Both the position numbers and the translations under genes were made by a program. 64,000 nucleotides of DNA, from positions 62,001 to 126,000 of the forward strand of contig CBDDFN010000012.1 in assembly GCA_965227065.1 (NCBI GenBank), in the 5' to 3' direction. A model generated the notes under the pieces. It was not told the DNA's origin. It saw only the letters and a program-made list of their open reading frames with translations, and did not search any database. Of this stretch, positions 41,704 through 51,220 are shown one piece after another. Numbering within the stretch: the stretch's first letter is position 1; each line of letters starts with the position of its first letter. This DNA comes from CBDDFN01 sp965227065. GTDB taxonomy: Bacteria > Pseudomonadota > Alphaproteobacteria > SPJN01.

Positions 41704-43293
41704 TCAGGCAAAAACAATATCGTCGGCGCTGAGGCTCGTCACACCATCAATCAGCATACGGTCGCCGCCGCCGAAATTGATGAACAGGCTGCCATTTTGC
41801 AGGCTGACCGTGACGCCCTCAGCGCTATCGCCGGCATCAATGACGCCGTCATCGCCGCCCGAACTGGCGAGCTTTTCAAAATTGCCGACACTGTCGAGGC
41901 TGTTGAAGTCAGAGACGAACACATCCTCACCGCTCACAAAGTCCATGACCTTGTCGAAATCCATACCCGGATCGATCAGGAACTCGTCGGCGCCGTCACC
42001 GCCATAAAGCTCGTCAGTGCCGATGCCGCCTTCAAGCGTGTCGGCGCCCGCGCCGCCATAAAGCTTGTCATTGCCGGTACCGCCGAACAGATCATCACTG
42101 CCCTCGCCGCCCGACAGATTATCGCTGCCCGCGTCTCCCAGCAGATCATCATCGCCAATGCCGCCGACCAGCGTGTCATTGGCGGTGCCGCCATAGAGAT
42201 CATCATCGCCGGTTCCGCCATTGAGCGTGTCGGTTCCGTCGCCTCCAAACAGCACATCGGCAGCGGCATCGCCGAACAGAGCGTCAGCCCCGGCCTCACC
42301 AAACAGCTGGTCATTGCCTTCGCCGCCATAGAGCGTATCGAGTCCGACGCCGCCATTGACCACATCCATGCCGTTCTGGCCAAAAAGCGTGTCATTGCCG
42401 CCATCGCCCATCAGCGTGTCATTGTCATTGCCGCCATACATCTGATCATTGGCATCGCCGCCGGACAGAAAATCATCACCGGCCTGGCCGTACATTTCAT
42501 CCAGACCCGCGCCGCCATAAAGCTCATCCATGCCAGAGCCGCCATAGAGCAGATCATTGCCGCCATCAGCGACCAGCACATCGTCACCCGACCCGCCTTC
42601 CAGCCGGTCATGCCCGCCCCGGGTGCGGATATAGTCATTGTTGGTGCCCCCTCGCGCCAGATCATTGCCGCCGCCGGAATAAAGCTCGTCATCGCCCGCA
42701 CCGCCTTCAAGCAGATTGGCGCCGCCCGCAGCGGCATCAAGCCGGTCATTGCCGTCACCGCCGAACAACTCGTCATTGCCGCCGCCGGAAATCAGGTCGT
42801 CATCGCCCTCACCGCCGTCCAGCGTGTCATCCCCGCCGCCGCCGATCAGATCATCATCCCCGGCCTCGCCAAACAGCACATCCTCGCCGCCCGCGCCTTC
42901 AAGCCGGTCAGCCCCTTCGCCGCCATAAAGCGTGTCATGGCCGTTCAGCCCCTTGAGCAGATCATTGCCTGTGCCGCCATAAAGCACATCAGGCTTGCCC
43001 GAACCGCGCAGCTCATCATCGCCGCCTTCACCATAAAGGCTGACCGAGACACCGCCGCCGACGATCAGATCGTCAAACGCAGTGCCAATCACGCTTTCAA
43101 TATTGCGGATAATATCCCGGCCTTGGGTCGCGCCGATCTGCTGACGGCCGGTATTGCCCAGAAACAGCCGCGCGGCTTCATCCATCGCGCTCAGATCAAG
43201 CGTGTCAATGCCGCCGCGGCCATCAACGAAATCATCCTCGCCCTGGTTCTGGGTGAGAATGTCATTGCCGTCAGTACCAATAATATCTGCCAT
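41704..43293 (-). CDS. RTX calcium-binding protein, array member 1
   Basis: A 529-aa very acidic protein, start at 43293 (ADIIGTDGND). About 100 N-terminal residues (GEDDFVDGRGGIDTLDLSAM, FLGN, IRNIESVIGT) are shared with the gene at 48590-50125. They are followed by some 30 RTX nonapeptides of GGxGxDxLx type. The last 65 residues form the common array C-terminus (SGGDDGVIDAGD ... ADDIVFA), likely a type I secretion signal. No transport genes lie in the window. Calcium would fold it into parallel beta rolls outside the cell. Confidence 0.85.
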   Translation of the reverse strand: MADIIGTDGNDILTQNQGEDDFVDGRGGIDTLDLSAMDEAARLFLGNTGRQQIGATQGRDIIRNIESVIGTAFDDLIVGGGVSVSLYGEGGDDELRGSGKPDVLYGGTGNDLLKGLNGHDTLYGGEGADRLEGAGGEDVLFGEAGDDDLIGGGGDDTLDGGEGDDDLISGGGNDELFGGDGNDRLDAAAGGANLLEGGAGDDELYSGGGNDLARGGTNNDYIRTRGGHDRLEGGSGDDVLVADGGNDLLYGGSGMDELYGGAGLDEMYGQAGDDFLSGGDANDQMYGGNDNDTLMGDGGNDTLFGQNGMDVVNGGVGLDTLYGGEGNDQLFGEAGADALFGDAAADVLFGGDGTDTLNGGTGDDDLYGGTANDTLVGGIGDDDLLGDAGSDNLSGGEGSDDLFGGTGNDKLYGGAGADTLEGGIGTDELYGGDGADEFLIDPGMDFDKVMDFVSGEDVFVSDFNSLDSVGNFEKLASSGGDDGVIDAGDSAEGVTVSLQNGSLFINFGGGDRMLIDGVTSLSADDIVFA

Positions 43294-43422
43294 AGTGGAC
43301 CCCATCCCGGGACTGGCCATCGCCGTCCCGCACCAGATTGTCAAAGAGGGGGAATCACGCCCCCAAGCCCACCTTGGTGTGCAACCTGCCCCAGAATCAG
43401 GGAGGGGTCAAAGCAAAAGGCG

Positions 43423-44496
43423 CTAGGACACGATAAAGTCGCCGAGATCAAGGCTGCTCACGCCGCTGAGGATCAGCCCGTCGCCCGACCCGAAATAGAG
43501 CGACAGGCCATCGATTTCGGCAACCACGCGCACGCCCCCTGCGGTGTCGCCCGCATCGATCAGCCCCGCATCGCCGCCTGAACCCGCAAGCGCCAGCAGC
43601 TCCTCCATCGTGTCGAGTTTTCTGTGCGATGACATCACAACATCGTCGCCCGTCGTGAAGTCGGTGATGGTGTCGCGGCCCATGCCATCGCTGATCCTGA
43701 ATTCATCAACACCTGCCCCGCCAGTCAGCTGATCAGTGCCGCTCCCGCCGATCAGATCATCATCGCCCGCGCCGCCCACAAGCGTGTCGGCCCCGGCACC
43801 GCCGAACAAATCATCATCCCCTGCGCCGCCCTCAAGCAGGTCATTGCCGCCCTCACCGAACAGCTGGTCAGCGCCTTCCCCGCCATAGGCCGTGTCGGAG
43901 CCTGTTCCGGTTTCGACATGATCATTGTCGGCCCCGGCATAGATCAGATCATTGCCGCCGCCGCCATAGAACGTGTCATGGCCCTCATTGCCGAACAGAC
44001 TGTCACCGCCATCCTTGCCGAACACAATGTCATCGCCCGCATCGCCATTGAGCGCATCAGCCCCGCCCGCGCCATAGAGCACATCATTGCCGATGCCGCC
44101 AAAGGCCATGCCAAGCTGGCCGTTGAGATAAAGCGTGTCATCCCCGCCATCGCCGAACAGAGCGTCAAAGCGGCCCCCGCCCGCATAAAGCGCGTCCGCG
44201 CCATCACCGCCATAGATTTGATCTTCGCCGCCCCCGCCATAGAGCGTGTCATGGCCGTAATCGCCGTTGAGAAAGTCGTCGCCATCATTGCCATGGATGA
44301 TGTCATCGCCATCACCGCCATAAAGATCATCAAAGCTTGCCCCGCCGCGGATCAAATCGTGGCCCGCGCCACCCATGATGATGTCAAAGCCCCGGCCGCC
44401 GTACAGCCGGTCATCCCCCGCACCGCCATAAAGCATGTCGTCCATCGTGGTGCCGCGCAGTTCGTCATCGCCGCCGGTGCCGAATATCTCAGCCAT
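43423..44496 (-). CDS. RTX calcium-binding protein, array member 2
   Basis: A 357-aa acidic protein starting AEIFGTGGDDELRG, with the start at 44496 chosen for its GGGGGAG site. RTX repeats fill residues 8-275 almost without interruption. The terminal module (GSGGDAGLIDAGD, GDFIVS end) is shared by the array. No enzymatic domain. Probably a secreted beta-roll protein. Confidence 0.85.
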   Translation of the reverse strand: MAEIFGTGGDDELRGTTMDDMLYGGAGDDRLYGGRGFDIIMGGAGHDLIRGGASFDDLYGGDGDDIIHGNDGDDFLNGDYGHDTLYGGGGEDQIYGGDGADALYAGGGRFDALFGDGGDDTLYLNGQLGMAFGGIGNDVLYGAGGADALNGDAGDDIVFGKDGGDSLFGNEGHDTFYGGGGNDLIYAGADNDHVETGTGSDTAYGGEGADQLFGEGGNDLLEGGAGDDDLFGGAGADTLVGGAGDDDLIGGSGTDQLTGGAGVDEFRISDGMGRDTITDFTTGDDVVMSSHRKLDTMEELLALAGSGGDAGLIDAGDTAGGVRVVAEIDGLSLYFGSGDGLILSGVSSLDLGDFIVS

Positions 44497-44618
44497 GTTG
44501 GTCTCCCCCACGGATCACCAGCTTGTCGATCCGTCCGAACAAATCAATGTTGAAATAGGATCGTTTGACCCTCGCCCGTTCCGATTGAACGATGAGCGAA
44601 GTTTTCGGGTTCGTCAAA

Positions 44619-44650
44619 GAAAAAGACGCCGGAGCGTGAACCCCGGCGTC
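44619..44650 (-). terminator. Terminator of RTX member 3
   Basis: GACGCCGG/CCGGCGTC stem followed by TTTTTC on the minus strand. Confidence 0.85.
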
Positions 44651-44678
44651 TCAATCATTTTCTTAAGTCTGGATTGTC

Positions 44679-46022
44679 TTAGACAAACACAAAGTCGGTC
44701 GAAGCCAATGTATCAACGTCGAACTTAAGCTGATCACCGCCGCCGAAATCGATCACCAGATTGGTGATGCCGCCAACGGTGATGGCGCCGAAGAAGTCGC
44801 CATCATCAATCACATTGACATCGCCCGATGACGCCGCGAGCGCGGTGAAATCGGCCAGGCTGTCCAGATCGGCAAAGGCGGTCGCGTCGATCAGATCATC
44901 ACCGGCAACAAAGTCTTCAAACTTGTCTTCGCCGCCGCCGACTTCACCAATGATGGTGTCGATGCCGGCACCGCCATAGAACCAGTCATTGCCCGTGCCA
45001 CCCATGAAGGTGTCATTGCCGTCGGAGCCCATGAACAGGTTGCTTTCGGAATTGCCGACAAACGTGTCGTCGAAATCGGTACCGATAAAGCCTTCGATAT
45101 TCTCAAAGATGTCGGTACCCAGCGTGGTGGTCAGCGACTGGACTTCATCCTCATCAAGGGTGAAATCAATGCCCGCTGATGCGGCCGAATAGTCGATCAG
45201 GTCACGGCCGGTGCTGCCATACATGCGGTCATTGCCCGAGCCTGCGATGAACAGATCATCGCCCAGCCCGCCAAAGGACACATCATCACCGGTGCCGCCA
45301 TCAAGCGTATTGGCGGCAAAGAAGAACTTGCCGGTGCTCAGCGGAATGGCATTGCCCGCAAACAACACGTCATTGCCTGCATTGCCTTCGATATAGTCAT
45401 CGCCCAGGCCGCCTTCGATCCGGTCATCACCGTCACCGCCGGCTGCAAAATTGATGCCGCCTTCCAGAATGATACGGTCATTGCCCGCGCCACCAAAGGC
45501 TTCGTCATTACCCGCGCCGTCAATGATCAGATCATCGCCGTCATCGCCGCGCAGCATGTCATTGCCGATGCCGCCTTCAAGACGGTCATTGTCGGCACCG
45601 CCATACAGGCTGTCATCGCCGTCACCGCCGACCAGACGGTCATCGCCGTCCCCACCGGCCATGTCGTCATTGCCTTCATCGCCGACAATGATGTCGAGCC
45701 CGGCATTGCCGCGCAGAATATCATCGCCCAGGCCGCCATAGATGATGTCATCGCCATCATCACCGCGCACCAGATCGTCATCATCGCCGCCATAGATACG
45801 GTCATTGCCCGCACCGCCGCGAATATCGTCAAAACCGGCATCCGCAGTGATCGTGTCATCGCCGTCGCCGCCATAGATGGTGTCGGAGCCCGCGCCGCCG
45901 ATCAGGCGGTCGGCACCGTTAAAGCCGCGAAGGATATCGCCGCCGTCGAGACCATCGATTTTGTCGTCATCATTGGTACCGCTCAAAAAGTCAGCGCCAC
46001 CGGTTCCGGTAATATCAGCCAT
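44679..46022 (-). CDS. RTX calcium-binding protein, array member 3
   Basis: A 447-aa acidic protein starting ADITGTGGADFLSG. RTX repeats occupy residues 10-260. A linker with DLIDYSAASAGIDFTLDEDE and IEGFIGTDFDDTFVG follows, in the style of the serralysin-like M10 C-terminal domain, then a few more repeats. The C-terminal module ends in STDFVFV. Secreted and calcium-stabilised by family knowledge. Role unknown. Confidence 0.85.
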   Translation of the reverse strand: MADITGTGGADFLSGTNDDDKIDGLDGGDILRGFNGADRLIGGAGSDTIYGGDGDDTITADAGFDDIRGGAGNDRIYGGDDDDLVRGDDGDDIIYGGLGDDILRGNAGLDIIVGDEGNDDMAGGDGDDRLVGGDGDDSLYGGADNDRLEGGIGNDMLRGDDGDDLIIDGAGNDEAFGGAGNDRIILEGGINFAAGGDGDDRIEGGLGDDYIEGNAGNDVLFAGNAIPLSTGKFFFAANTLDGGTGDDVSFGGLGDDLFIAGSGNDRMYGSTGRDLIDYSAASAGIDFTLDEDEVQSLTTTLGTDIFENIEGFIGTDFDDTFVGNSESNLFMGSDGNDTFMGGTGNDWFYGGAGIDTIIGEVGGGEDKFEDFVAGDDLIDATAFADLDSLADFTALAASSGDVNVIDDGDFFGAITVGGITNLVIDFGGGDQLKFDVDTLASTDFVFV

Positions 46023-46142
46023 CAGGACATCCCCTAAAAATACAAAGACCGTTTCAAATTATAGCAGATACAGCAGTGTATGAAAGGGAAGCTTCCGTGA
46101 AATCAAAGCGCTACGAGATTCGCTGGAACCTGGATATGACAC

Positions 46143-46179
46143 AAAAAAGACGGGCCGCGCGTTTGTCACGCACGGCCCG
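46143..46179 (-). terminator. Terminator of RTX member 4
   Basis: CGGGCCG/CGGCCCG stem followed by TCTTTTTT on the minus strand. Confidence 0.8.
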
Positions 46180-46199
46180 CCTGATTTCTTGTTAACCGT

Positions 46200-47183
46200 T
46201 TAAATGGTAATGAAATCAGCGCTTGTCAGGCTTGAAACTTGTTCAAGCGTCAGCGAACTGCCATTGCCGAAGTCGATGACAAGATCAAGCGTACCCGACA
46301 CCGAAACCGGGCCCAGGAAGTCGCCTGCGTCAATCTTGCCCGCATCGCCGCCGGACGCCGCCAGGGCGTCAAGTTCCACCGTGGTGTGGAAGAAGCTCAG
46401 ATCAGAGGAATCGATCTTGTCGCCGGAAATCTTGCCGCCACCCGACGAGAAACCGACAATCGTGTCATTGCCGTCATCATCGGCGATCACATAGATATCG
46501 CCACCGGTCCCACCGATCAGCAGATCATCGCCACGGCCGCCATTGAGCGTATCCGAACCGCCATCGCCGCGCAGCTCATCATTGCCTTTGGAGCCTTCCA
46601 GGCTGTCATCGCCTGAACCGCCATACAGGCTGTCATCACCTTCGCCGCCATGGAGAATGTCGCTGTCATCGCCACCGGCGAGCAAATCCATGCCCAGACC
46701 GCCATACAGCGCGTCTGCGCCGGCATCGCCGCGCAGCTCGTCATCACCGTCATTGCCGTGCAGCAGGTCAGAGCCTGAACCGCCATAGACAGTGTCTGAA
46801 CCCGAACCGCCAAACAGGCTGTCATCATCATCCAGACCGGCCAGCACATCATCGCCGGAACCGCCGATCATATAGTCATTGCCTGAACCACCGCGCAGGA
46901 TATCATTGCCGGCATCGCCATACAGAATGTCATTGCCCGAGCCGCCATAGATGGTGTCGTCATCATCGCCGCCATAGACACGGTCATCGCCCGAGCCACC
47001 ATAGATGGTGTCGAGACCGGCACGCCCCAACAGAAGGTCATTGCCGCCGCCGCCAACGATCAGATCATCGCCGTCATTGCCATCAAGCCGGTCGTTGCCG
47101 GCAAAACCACGAAGTTCGCCATTCAGGCCAGGGTCCTGAGTGTAATTATCATCACCCGGAGTACCGTTAAAAATATGGGCCAT
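46200..47183 (-). CDS. RTX calcium-binding protein, array member 4
   Basis: A 327-aa acidic protein starting AHIFNGTPGDDNYTQD. RTX nonapeptides run from about residue 22 to 225. The array C-terminus follows (SGGDAGKIDAGD, SADFITI end). The shortest class of the array. It appears to be a stand-alone beta-roll protein without an attached enzyme. Confidence 0.85.
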   Translation of the reverse strand: MAHIFNGTPGDDNYTQDPGLNGELRGFAGNDRLDGNDGDDLIVGGGGNDLLLGRAGLDTIYGGSGDDRVYGGDDDDTIYGGSGNDILYGDAGNDILRGGSGNDYMIGGSGDDVLAGLDDDDSLFGGSGSDTVYGGSGSDLLHGNDGDDELRGDAGADALYGGLGMDLLAGGDDSDILHGGEGDDSLYGGSGDDSLEGSKGNDELRGDGGSDTLNGGRGDDLLIGGTGGDIYVIADDDGNDTIVGFSSGGGKISGDKIDSSDLSFFHTTVELDALAASGGDAGKIDAGDFLGPVSVSGTLDLVIDFGNGSSLTLEQVSSLTSADFITI

Positions 47184-47346
47184 TGTCCTCTCCCTACATG
47201 TCCTATGAGTTAAGACACGCCTGCGGAGAAGCCCGCATACGCGTCACTGCATTTACTGTCACTTGCCTTCCCCAAATAGAAAACTACACGAACATTTGAG
47301 ACTTCGCCAGTCCAATAACCCACCCTTTGGTGTTGCTTTCTTCACA

Positions 47347-47387
47347 CAAAAGGCCCGCCCCGCTGCAGAGCGGAACGGGCCTTTTTC
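47347..47387. terminator. Bidirectional-looking terminator of RTX member 5
   Basis: AGGCCCG/CGGGCCT arms with an internal CCGCT/AGCGG stem. A-run on the left and T-run on the right. Confidence 0.8.
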
Positions 47388-47406
47388 TGGATTTTTAAAT
47401 TAAAGC

Positions 47407-48375
47407 CTAGATGTAGATGACGTCGGTGCTTTCCAGGCTGGTGACACCGGTCAGGGTCAGCACATCGGTGCCGCCAAAGTCGATGACCAGATCAGCACCG
47501 CCTGAAACTGTGATCCCGCCCAGACTGTCACCGGCATCAAGCTTGCCAGCATCGCCGCCGGTGGCTGCAAGGGCTGCGAAATCGCCGCCATCGCCGAGAT
47601 CGTCAAAGGCGACCAGTTGCAGACGGTCACCTTCGGACGCGTCGAAATCAACGATCGTATCGGCATCATCGCCATCAACATAGACGAACGTGTCGGCGCC
47701 ATCGCCGCCGATCAGCGTATCGTCTTCCCGGCCGCCTTTCAGGACGTCATTGCCGCCGTCACCGCGCAGCGTGTCATTGCCTGCGCCGCCATCGACATTG
47801 TCGTCATCATCGCCGCCATACAGCGTATCAACACCGGCCGAGCCGCGCACATCATCGGCACCCGCGCCGCCGATCACCAGATCGTCGCCGCCGCCGCCAT
47901 AGGCGAGATCAACACCGTCATCACCGCGGATTTCGTCATTGCCGTCATGACCGAACATGACGTCATTGCCCGCGCCGCCATACAGGAAATCATCGCCGTC
48001 GCGGCCAAACAGGCCATCGCCGCCATCTTCGCCGACCAGAATATCGTCGCCGGCGCCGCCGTCGAGCTGATCGTCATCATCATAGCCGCGCAGCTGGTCA
48101 TTGCCATCGCCGCCATAAAAGACGTCATTGCCGAAGCCGCCATACATGACGTCATCACCGGCACCGCCATAACCGCGATCATCGCCCTGGCCGCCATAAA
48201 GACGGTCCGCGCCATCGCGGCCAAACATCAGATCATTGCCCAGAAGACCGATGATCGTGTCATCGCCTGCTTCGCCATCAAGACGGTCATCCCCAAACAG
48301 ACCGCCATACAGGACATCATCGTCCGGCGTTGCATCAATATTATCGTCGCCCGAAGTACCGTAAATCGTCGCCAT
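47407..48375 (-). CDS. RTX calcium-binding protein, array member 5
   Basis: A 322-aa acidic protein. The start was placed at the ATG at 48375 (ATIYGTSGDDNID), because a longer upstream reading adds a Cys-rich leader unlike any other member. RTX repeats to about residue 230, then DTFVYVDGDDADTIVDFD and the array C-terminal module ending in STDVIYI. Probably secreted. Confidence 0.83.
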   Translation of the reverse strand: MATIYGTSGDDNIDATPDDDVLYGGLFGDDRLDGEAGDDTIIGLLGNDLMFGRDGADRLYGGQGDDRGYGGAGDDVMYGGFGNDVFYGGDGNDQLRGYDDDDQLDGGAGDDILVGEDGGDGLFGRDGDDFLYGGAGNDVMFGHDGNDEIRGDDGVDLAYGGGGDDLVIGGAGADDVRGSAGVDTLYGGDDDDNVDGGAGNDTLRGDGGNDVLKGGREDDTLIGGDGADTFVYVDGDDADTIVDFDASEGDRLQLVAFDDLGDGGDFAALAATGGDAGKLDAGDSLGGITVSGGADLVIDFGGTDVLTLTGVTSLESTDVIYI

Positions 48376-48531
48376 GCTACTCACCCCACAAGGATCCAGA
48401 AAAAACAAAAAACAATGCGACCCGGCAAGCCGCACCAGCCCGCAGGTCTACGTAATAGACTAGCATGATCAAGATTTTATGAAAGCCGCTTATGGTCTGA
48501 TAGTATTCAGAACACATGGCGCTCGCGTTAT

Positions 48532-48565
48532 AAAAAACCCCCGGACCGCAAAGCCGCCCGGGGGT
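48532..48565 (-). terminator. Terminator of RTX member 6
   Basis: ACCCCCGG/CCGGGGGT stem followed by six T on the minus strand. Confidence 0.85.
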
Positions 48566-48589
48566 CTTTGGTTTTGTGCGGTTTGTCCC

Positions 48590-50125
48590 TTAGGCGAAGG
48601 TGACGTCCCCGGCATCCAGTTCGGTCACGCCGGTCAGCCGGGCCACATCGCCCGAGCCGAAATTCAACACCAGTGTGCTGCCGGCCGAGGTGACCGTGAT
48701 GCCGCCAAAGCTGTCCCCGGCATCAATCGTGCCGGCATCGCCGCCCGAAGCCGCAAGTGCTGCGAAGTCACCCGCATCATTGAGGCTGTCAAAGCTTGAG
48801 ACCAGCACATCCCCGCCTGAGAAGTCGGTGATAGTGTCGGTGGCCATGTCTTCATCGAGATAGAAGAAGTCATTGCCCGCACCGCCGGTCAGCGTGTCAT
48901 TGGCCCCCCCGCCGGTCAGCCGGTCATTGCCGTCGCCGCCATCGAGCGTGTCAGCACCCGCACCGCCAAGCAGACGGTCATTGTCGGCCCCGCCAAACAG
49001 CGCGTCATTGCCCTCTTCACCAAACAGCGTGTCGACGCCCGCGCCGCCATAAAGCGTGTCAATCGCGGTGCCGCCGGTCAGCACGTCATTGCCGTCATCG
49101 CCATAGAGCGTGTCTTCATGCGCGCCGCCCAGAATGCGGTCATCGCCCAACCCGCCATAGAGCGTGTCAGCATTGGCGTCGCCTTTGAGGATGTCGTCCC
49201 CGGCGTCGCCATACAGAACGTCGACACCATCGCCACCGCGCAGCTCATCATTGCCCTCGCCGCCTGACAGGACGTCATAGCCTGCATCGCCGAGCAGCAA
49301 ATCATCCCCGGCACCGCCGAACAGCTCATCAGCATCGCCGCCGCCGCGAATGAAATCAGCGCCCTCTTCGCCGAGCAGCACATCCTCGCCGCCGCCGCCT
49401 TCCAGACGGTCATCTCCTTCGCGGCCAAGCAGACGGTCATTGCCTGCGCCGCCCAGAATGCGGTCATCGCCAAGCCCGCCATAAAGCACGTCAAACCCCG
49501 TGCCGCCGAACAGCTCGTCATTGTCGTCGCCGCCATAAAGCGTGTCATCGCCGCCATCGCCGAACAGATCGTCAGCGCCTGCGCCGCCATAGACTTCGTC
49601 CCGGCCACCGCCGCCGATCACCGTGTCATTGCCGTCCCCGGCTTCAACATAGTCATCGCCGCCGCCGCCGCGAACCACATCCGAACCGCCGCCGCCATAG
49701 ATGGTGTCATCGCCGTCACCGCCCTCAAGCGTGTCGGCACCAGCACCTGCGCCACCAAAGATGGTGTCATTGCCGCCAAGGCCGCGAACCAGGTCCGCGC
49801 CTGCGCCGCCATCGAGCACATCATCAAAGGTGCTGCCGCGCAGCTCGTCACTGCCGTCCCGGCCATCGAAATTAACCGCGGTTGAGCCGCCGACAATAAG
49901 ATCATCAAAGTCGGTGCCGATGACCCCTTCAATATTGCGGATAATGTCGATGCCCTGGCTGGGGCCGATTTGTTGCTTGCCGCCATTGCCCAGAAACAGG
50001 CGGGCGCCTTCGGTCATCGCCGAAAGATCAAGCGTGTCAAAGCCATCGCCGCCATCGACAAAATCGTCTTCGCCGGCATTCTGGGTGAGCGTGTCGTCAC
50101 CCGCAGTTCCGATAATATCAGCCAT
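48590..50125 (-). CDS. RTX calcium-binding protein, array member 6
   Basis: A 511-aa acidic protein, closest relative of array member 1 (same TQNxGEDDFVDG, ARLFLGN and DIIRNIEGVIGTDFDDLIVGG N-terminus). About 28 RTX repeats follow, then the shared C-terminus (SGGDAGTIDAGD, AGDVTFA end). The pair brackets the array, suggesting the array grew by duplication from one ancestor. Confidence 0.85.
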   Translation of the reverse strand: MADIIGTAGDDTLTQNAGEDDFVDGGDGFDTLDLSAMTEGARLFLGNGGKQQIGPSQGIDIIRNIEGVIGTDFDDLIVGGSTAVNFDGRDGSDELRGSTFDDVLDGGAGADLVRGLGGNDTIFGGAGAGADTLEGGDGDDTIYGGGGSDVVRGGGGDDYVEAGDGNDTVIGGGGRDEVYGGAGADDLFGDGGDDTLYGGDDNDELFGGTGFDVLYGGLGDDRILGGAGNDRLLGREGDDRLEGGGGEDVLLGEEGADFIRGGGDADELFGGAGDDLLLGDAGYDVLSGGEGNDELRGGDGVDVLYGDAGDDILKGDANADTLYGGLGDDRILGGAHEDTLYGDDGNDVLTGGTAIDTLYGGAGVDTLFGEEGNDALFGGADNDRLLGGAGADTLDGGDGNDRLTGGGANDTLTGGAGNDFFYLDEDMATDTITDFSGGDVLVSSFDSLNDAGDFAALAASGGDAGTIDAGDSFGGITVTSAGSTLVLNFGSGDVARLTGVTELDAGDVTFA

Positions 50126-50246
50126 GGTTTTCCCCCAATTGGCGTGTGTTTCAGGTTCCCCAACCCTTTAGCCAGTCGTGACTATGCGTCATTTTAAAGA
50201 TAATTGCCATAATATAAATGTACTACGGCACGCCGGGCGATACCGA

Positions 50247-50765
50247 TCACCCCAGCCCGTAATGATCGGCCAGCGCTTCCCCGCTCAGTCTCAGCGCGGT
50301 CATGACAGCGGCGACCTGGCGGGTGGCCGAGCCATAATCAAGGCCCCGGCCCATCTGCACTGCGCCTGCGGCGATGCCATCGACACAGACGCGCTCGATC
50401 AGCTCAGCCTGCGCGGCCCCCAAGGCCCGGCGGGCGGCTTCGGCACGCTTTTTGGCATCAATCTGCCGGGCGGTGAAATCATCACCGCCGCCGCCATCAA
50501 CGCGCGGGGCGTAGCGTGCGGTGACAGAGCGGTCGCGGCGGGCGAGTTCCCGGTCGGTGCAGAATTTATCCAAACCGAGATATTGCTTCTCGGTGATCTC
50601 GCCCCGGCGCAGCATGCGGGCATGCGGTGTGGTGTCGAGATTGACCAGCCCGCCCCGGCCGCGCACGGCCACATAACGGCCATGGGCGAGGGTTTCGCGG
50701 GTCGGCTTGTCCCGGCCCAGATCGGGGTCGCGCAGAATTTTGCGGCTTTTGCGTTTTTGGCTCAT
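50247..50765 (-). CDS. DUF6456-like phage regulatory protein
   Basis: A 172-aa basic protein. After a KRKSRKI N-terminus, the ITEKQYLGLDKFCTDRELAR helix, the VDGG linker, AAQAELIERVCVDG and the final ALRLSGEALADHYGLG match the DUF6456-type proteins often found in alphaproteobacterial phages and thought to bind DNA or act as late regulators. Its start overlaps the previous stop by four bases. Last gene of the early operon. Confidence 0.65.
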   Translation of the reverse strand: MSQKRKSRKILRDPDLGRDKPTRETLAHGRYVAVRGRGGLVNLDTTPHARMLRRGEITEKQYLGLDKFCTDRELARRDRSVTARYAPRVDGGGGDDFTARQIDAKKRAEAARRALGAAQAELIERVCVDGIAAGAVQMGRGLDYGSATRQVAAVMTALRLSGEALADHYGLG

Positions 50766-51220
50766 GGGGCCTCCACTGGCAGGGTCAACAGACGCGCCAC
50801 GCGCTGCGCGCGGGCCAAGGCGTCATGGGGGATACGGGTTGCGCGTTTGCGGATTTCCGACGGCGCGGGAAAAAAGGTCTCTTCGCGCAAATGCGCTTCA
50901 AAGGCGGCCCGCACACACGGTCCGGGCAGATCGGCAAGGGCGCTATGAAACAGGGTGACGACGCCTTCGGGGCTGACATCGGCCCCGGTGCGGCCGCGCT
51001 GAACCAGCGCCAGTGCCGCCAATTGCTTGGCCAACTCACTTTTTGACAAAGATTTGAGTTGACGGGACAGGCGCTGTTGCTCGCCGCGCAGCCACTCGGC
51101 CTCAGCCGCTGTCAGGTTGCCCGTCAGGTTCAGATTCGGCGCAGCGAGCCGCGACTTGAGCGAACAGCTCGGCGTCGCTGGCGCGGTTGGTGCGGGCGGA
51201 CTTGGTTTTGGGTTTGGCAT
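50762..51220 (-). CDS. Phage replication-associated protein (uncertain start)
   Basis: A protein of up to 152 aa. It has a Pro/Ala-rich N-terminus, then a helix (LTAAEAEWLRGEQQRLSRQL) and FHSALADLPGPCVRAAFEAHL then FFPAPSEIRKRA, as in phage replication helper proteins that inspect loader substrates. Starting at 51220 it overlaps the DUF1376 gene by about 119 bp. A shorter start is possible, though none is obvious, so the 5' end is unsure. Confidence 0.5.
   Translation of the reverse strand: MPNPKPSPPAPTAPATPSCSLKSRLAAPNLNLTGNLTAAEAEWLRGEQQRLSRQLKSLSKSELAKQLAALALVQRGRTGADVSPEGVVTLFHSALADLPGPCVRAAFEAHLREETFFPAPSEIRKRATRIPHDALARAQRVARLLTLPVEAP

Noticed and set aside
41797..43581. Long plus-strand ORF of 594 codons rich in Ala and Ile
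   Set aside because: It is antisense to the RTX repeats of the 41704 gene and simply mirrors their GC-rich nonapeptide coding pattern. It has no ribosome site and crosses into the next intergenic region.
41704..50125. Regular short DNA repeats that could suggest a CRISPR or satellite array
   Set aside because: The periodicity is 27 bases, the RTX nonapeptide, with an open reading frame throughout. There are no constant repeats separated by unique spacers.
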